A DNA stretch of 64,000 nucleotides. It comes from CAVQBP01 sp963710745 (GTDB taxonomy: Bacteria; Bacteroidota; Ignavibacteria; Ignavibacteriales; Ignavibacteriaceae). The translations under genes were made by a program, and so were the position numbers. Position 1 is the stretch's first letter. The number at the start of each line of letters is the position of its first letter. Under the pieces are notes generated by a model. It was not told the DNA's origin. It saw nothing but the letters and a program-made list of their open reading frames with translations, and searched no databases. The stretch is taken from NCBI GenBank assembly GCA_963710745.1, contig CAVQBP010000003.1:26389-90388 (forward strand). The letters are read 5' to 3'. Positions 61,886 to 64,000 of this stretch are shown piece by piece.

Positions 61886-61980
61886 TTATTTTTTTCTTCT
61901 GATAAAAGAGTTAACAGATTGAGTTGAAATTATACAATGCGAAATATCTCATCTATACTTAATCTTATATAATTATTTTT

Positions 61981-62106
61981 TTATGCTATGGTGATGAGAA
62001 ATGACTTAAAACCTTTCAACATAACAGGTTCAGAATCCATTCCAATTAGTTCCTCTGCAATCACAATTTTATTTGAAAGGTTATAAAGATTATCTATCCT
62101 ATTCAT
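61981..62106 (-). CDS. Possible 41-residue small protein
   Basis: A minus-strand frame from ATG at 62106 to TAA at 61981 codes MNRIDNLYNLSNKIVIAEE then LIGMDSEPVMLKG. The amino-acid content is balanced and unlike random AT-rich sequence, but there is no clear ribosome binding site, and no family is recognised. It could also be a gene remnant. Confidence 0.25.
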   Translation of the reverse strand: MNRIDNLYNLSNKIVIAEELIGMDSEPVMLKGFKSFLITIA

Positions 62107-62197
62107 TATAACTTAATTTATCCTTTCATTTTAAATTTAATTTTCTGATTTTTTTATCTGATACATTTTACTTATGAAGTGATATGGAGGTATTTAA

Positions 62198-62602
62198 ATG
62201 AATTTTCCGGGAAAATATGAGAACCAATTTTATGCGTTAATGCGGATTGTTATTGGATTATTGTTTATAAGTCACGGTATTCAAAAATTAGGATTTATTA
62301 TAGGCGGAACTTTACCGGCAAGTAATATTTTGTTGCTCCTGGCCTGTTTAATTGAAAGTGCAGCAGGTTTAATGATAATTACAGGCTGGCAGACCAGGTG
62401 GGCTGCTTTTATATCAAGCGGTGAAATGGCAGTTGCATATTTTAAAAGTCACCAGCCGATTGGATTATTGCCTATACAAAACAGAGGTGAACTTGCAGTG
62501 TTATATTGTTTTGTTTTCCTTTTCATTGCAGCCTATGGCTCAGGCATCTGGAGCATTGATAGATTAAGACGTAAGAATAAAAGCAGATTCCGTCATAATT
62601 AG
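62198..62602 (+). CDS. DoxX-family membrane protein
   Basis: A 134-residue protein with four hydrophobic helices. The DoxX stretches ALMRIVIGLLFISHGIQKLG and LLACLIESAAGLMIITGW, then WAAFISSGEMAVAYFKSHQP, are clear. DoxX proteins are inner-membrane proteins tied to thiol oxidation and redox balance in some bacteria; the exact role is unresolved. GGAGG lies 6 bp before the ATG, the clearest ribosome binding site in this part. Stands alone. Confidence 0.9.
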   Translation: MNFPGKYENQFYALMRIVIGLLFISHGIQKLGFIIGGTLPASNILLLLACLIESAAGLMIITGWQTRWAAFISSGEMAVAYFKSHQPIGLLPIQNRGELAVLYCFVFLFIAAYGSGIWSIDRLRRKNKSRFRHN

Positions 62603-62766
62603 ATAACATTAAAGATTGTCAATCTTAATATAATTCCAGGTTGAAATCCTTTGATCAATATTCTGCTTACTGGTTTCCAAATGGTCAAAGATTATACTCG
62701 GCAAATAAATATTAAATTTAATCACCTTTAAAGAAAATCATCAGGATTTCTTAAATTCTCAAAACA

Positions 62767-62801
62767 AAAAAGCCCTAAAACAGTTTGTTTTAAGGCTTTT
62801 T
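62767..62801. terminator. Terminator downstream of the tRNA-Thr fragment
   Basis: AAAAAGCCCTAAAAC and GTTTTAAGGCTTTTT form a 15-bp stem with one mismatch around AGTTT. It ends 3 bases from the tRNA 3' end, the right place for the natural terminator of the tRNA transcript, read on the minus strand. Confidence 0.8.
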
Positions 62802-62804
62802 AAG

Positions 62805-62846
62805 AGCTGGCGGACGGATTTGAACCGCCGACCGGCTGATTACAAA
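62805..62846 (-). other. 3' half of a tRNA-Thr(UGU) gene; probable attachment site
   Basis: On the minus strand the sequence runs from the anticodon loop (TTTGTAATCAG, anticodon TGT) through GCCGGTCGGCGG, the T-loop TTCAAAT and CCGTC to the acceptor 3' strand CGCCAGC and a T discriminator. The anticodon stem's 5' strand and everything before it are missing: the match stops at 62846. A 3' half-tRNA next to a tyrosine integrase gene is the classic product of site-specific integration into a tRNA gene. The missing 5' half should be at the far end of the element. Confidence 0.78.
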
Positions 62847-62894
62847 ATAGAGGGATATTTAAAAAACATATATCATAAACCCACTTTTTAGCCT

Positions 62895-62916
62895 ACTCCC
62901 TACCCACTCCCTACCC
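62895..62916. repeat. Perfect tandem repeat ACTCCCTACCC x2
   Basis: Two adjacent copies of an 11-mer lie between the attachment site and the integrase gene. This is where integrase arm-type binding sites usually occur; a function as such is inferred. Confidence 0.6.
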
Positions 62917-62977
62917 AGTACTTATCTTAAAAATCCAAATAATTTTTTTTCAACATTAATAAAAGAAAGGTCGTACT

Positions 62978-63964
62978 ATGTTTATTACACTCACAAAAAA
63001 ATCGCCTTACTATCAGCTTATTTATGAAGTTGATGGATTCCCAACTACTATTTCAACTAGGAAAAAAGATAGAAAAGGGGCTGAAGAATTCATGGCTAAC
63101 TTCAAACCTGAAGAAAGGGAAATAAAAGAAAAGGTTCCTAAAATAAAAGCGATCAGATTAAATAATTTTAGGAAAGAATATCTGGAATATATTTCCTCAA
63201 CCAAATCTAAGAGCTATGTAGAATCCATTAATCTATCATTTAACCAGTTTATTAAATACTCAAAAGATCTTCCTTTAAATCGAGTTGATAACAGATTAAT
63301 TGATAAATTTATAACATCAGTTTTTTCCAGATCAAAATATGCTGCAGCTTTATATTATGGTACATTGAAAGCGGCATTCTCTAAAGCTGTCGATTGGAAT
63401 TACCTGGAATTAAATCCATTTAAAAAAGTTAAAATGCCCAAAATTCCGAAACGTTATCCATTGTTTATTACTAAAGAAGAGCTTCAATTAATAATTGATA
63501 ATACAAAACGAGAATTTCTCAAAAATATTTTTTACACAGGATTTTATACTGGTATGCGGTTAGCAGAAATTTTAAATATGAAATGGAGCTGGATTGACTT
63601 TAAAAATGATAATATTACTGTAAAATGTTCAGATGATTTTTTAACAAAGAGTAAGAAAGAAAGGGATATTACTCTTCATCCGGTTTTAAAACCCAAATTA
63701 TTATCCCAGATTCCAAAGATAATAGATATAAACAAAGATGATTTTGTTTTCACAAAGGTAAAAGGTGTTAGGTTCAATGAAGATTTTATCAGCAAGCAAT
63801 TTAAAAAATCAGTAAGAGCTGCCGGATTAGATGATAAAATTCATTTCCATACATTGCGTCATTCATTTGCTTCTAATATGGTTCAGAAAGGTGCTGAGAT
63901 ACTTACAGTTAAAGAATTATTTGGTCATGAAGATTTGAAGACAACACAAATCTATTCCCATTGA
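62978..63964 (+). CDS. Tyrosine recombinase (phage-type integrase), C-terminus frameshifted
   Basis: A 328-residue tyrosine integrase. An N-terminal arm-binding region of about 60 residues is followed by a SAM-like core-binding domain (about 62-150) and the catalytic domain. Catalytic residues: R194 (TGMRLAEIL), H291 and R294 (HTLRHSF), H317 (GHEDLKTTQ) and nucleophile Y326 (IYSH). The frame stops right after IYSH at 63962. One base earlier in phase the sequence continues L-K-Q-E-N-L-R-E-A-V-N-L-L, the usual tail of XerC-like recombinases, so a single-base loss near 63961 is likely. It would drive movement of the element to its right. Confidence 0.88.
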   Translation: MFITLTKKSPYYQLIYEVDGFPTTISTRKKDRKGAEEFMANFKPEEREIKEKVPKIKAIRLNNFRKEYLEYISSTKSKSYVESINLSFNQFIKYSKDLPLNRVDNRLIDKFITSVFSRSKYAAALYYGTLKAAFSKAVDWNYLELNPFKKVKMPKIPKRYPLFITKEELQLIIDNTKREFLKNIFYTGFYTGMRLAEILNMKWSWIDFKNDNITVKCSDDFLTKSKKERDITLHPVLKPKLLSQIPKIIDINKDDFVFTKVKGVRFNEDFISKQFKKSVRAAGLDDKIHFHTLRHSFASNMVQKGAEILTVKELFGHEDLKTTQIYSH

Positions 63965-64000
63965 AGCAAGAAAATTTAAGGGAAGCAGTAAATTTATTAT

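Larger units (their letters stand above)
61622..62197. other. Intergenic region before DoxX
   Basis: Holds one strong terminator hairpin at 61847-61885 (listed separately) and one 41-codon minus-strand frame, 61981-62106 (listed separately). Otherwise AT-rich with no supported gene. Confidence 0.4.
62603..62977. other. Intergenic region with terminator, tRNA 3' half and element edge
   Basis: No protein gene. From left to right it holds a terminator hairpin (62767-62801), the tRNA-Thr 3' half (62805-62846) and an 11-bp tandem repeat (62895-62916), each listed separately. Sequence left of the terminator looks like ordinary spacer. Confidence 0.5.

Noticed and set aside
62603..62700. Further small gene after DoxX
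   Set aside because: All frames are short and interrupted; nothing resembles a protein domain.
62805..62846. A complete tRNA-Thr gene
   Set aside because: Only the anticodon loop to acceptor 3' strand is present; the 5' half (acceptor 5' strand, D-arm, anticodon 5' stem) is replaced by unrelated sequence.

Overview
The window is an AT-rich stretch of chromosome from a member of the Bacteroidota/Chlorobi-Ignavibacteria side of the tree. The best guess is an Ignavibacteriales-like heterotroph. This placement is an inference from gene content: ECF sigma/FecR/TonB-domain genes, Rieske and cytochrome c proteins, GTP-type PEPCK, a class I FbaB-type aldolase, monomeric isocitrate dehydrogenase and a large carbohydrate-active gene set. 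Shine-Dalgarno-like AGGA/GAGG tracts sit before many starts, and several genes start at TTG or GTG. No rRNA, complete tRNA or CRISPR array was found.

Layout. 1-6.6 kb (+): pentose locus with the end of an SSS sugar symporter, araB, araD, araA, a HAD phosphatase and a polyol dehydrogenase. 6.8-11 kb: Rieske lipoprotein, a CBM9-like lipoprotein, small TPR and receiver proteins, an OmpA-family porin. 11.5-14.3 kb: enolase, EamA permease, macrodomain protein. 14.5-23.8 kb (-): beta-glycan locus read right to left: PD40 secreted protein, GPH symporter, GH130 phosphorylase, a four-helix-bundle cassette, GH94 phosphorylase, secreted GH9 cellulase, and a broken gene fragment. The phosphorylases would turn imported oligosaccharides into sugar phosphates without using ATP. 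24-37 kb: deoC, a receiver, ilvE, an APC permease fused to EIIA and TrkA_C domains, TauE/DUF1634, an MlaE-type permease, PEPCK, a DUF255 thioredoxin-fold protein, cytochrome c, aldolase. 37-46 kb: a YpdA-like flavoprotein, a HAD protein, a sigma/FecR/TonB-domain locus without a receptor gene, and a second GH9 enzyme. 46-50 kb: heterodimeric ABC exporter. 50-57.7 kb: isocitrate dehydrogenase and an AraC-linked oxidoreductase cluster. 58-62.6 kb: small proteins, pentapeptide repeat protein, a sulfatase split by an apparent one-base loss, DoxX. From 62.8 kb: a tRNA-Thr 3' half used as an attachment site, followed by a tyrosine integrase, marks the left edge of an integrated element that runs off the window.

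The most unusual signals are in small repeated DNA. A four-helix-bundle gene is packed exactly between the GH130 stop codon and the GH94 ribosome binding site, and both its ends are built of 7-bp ATGNNNN repeats in opposite orientation. An empty relative of this element lies between the sigma factor and FecR genes, and a 153-bp inverted-repeat element (MITE-like) lies just upstream of the sigma gene. Several genes carry what look like single-base lesions (sulfatase, integrase, AraC start, two small fragments). These need to be separated from sequencing error.
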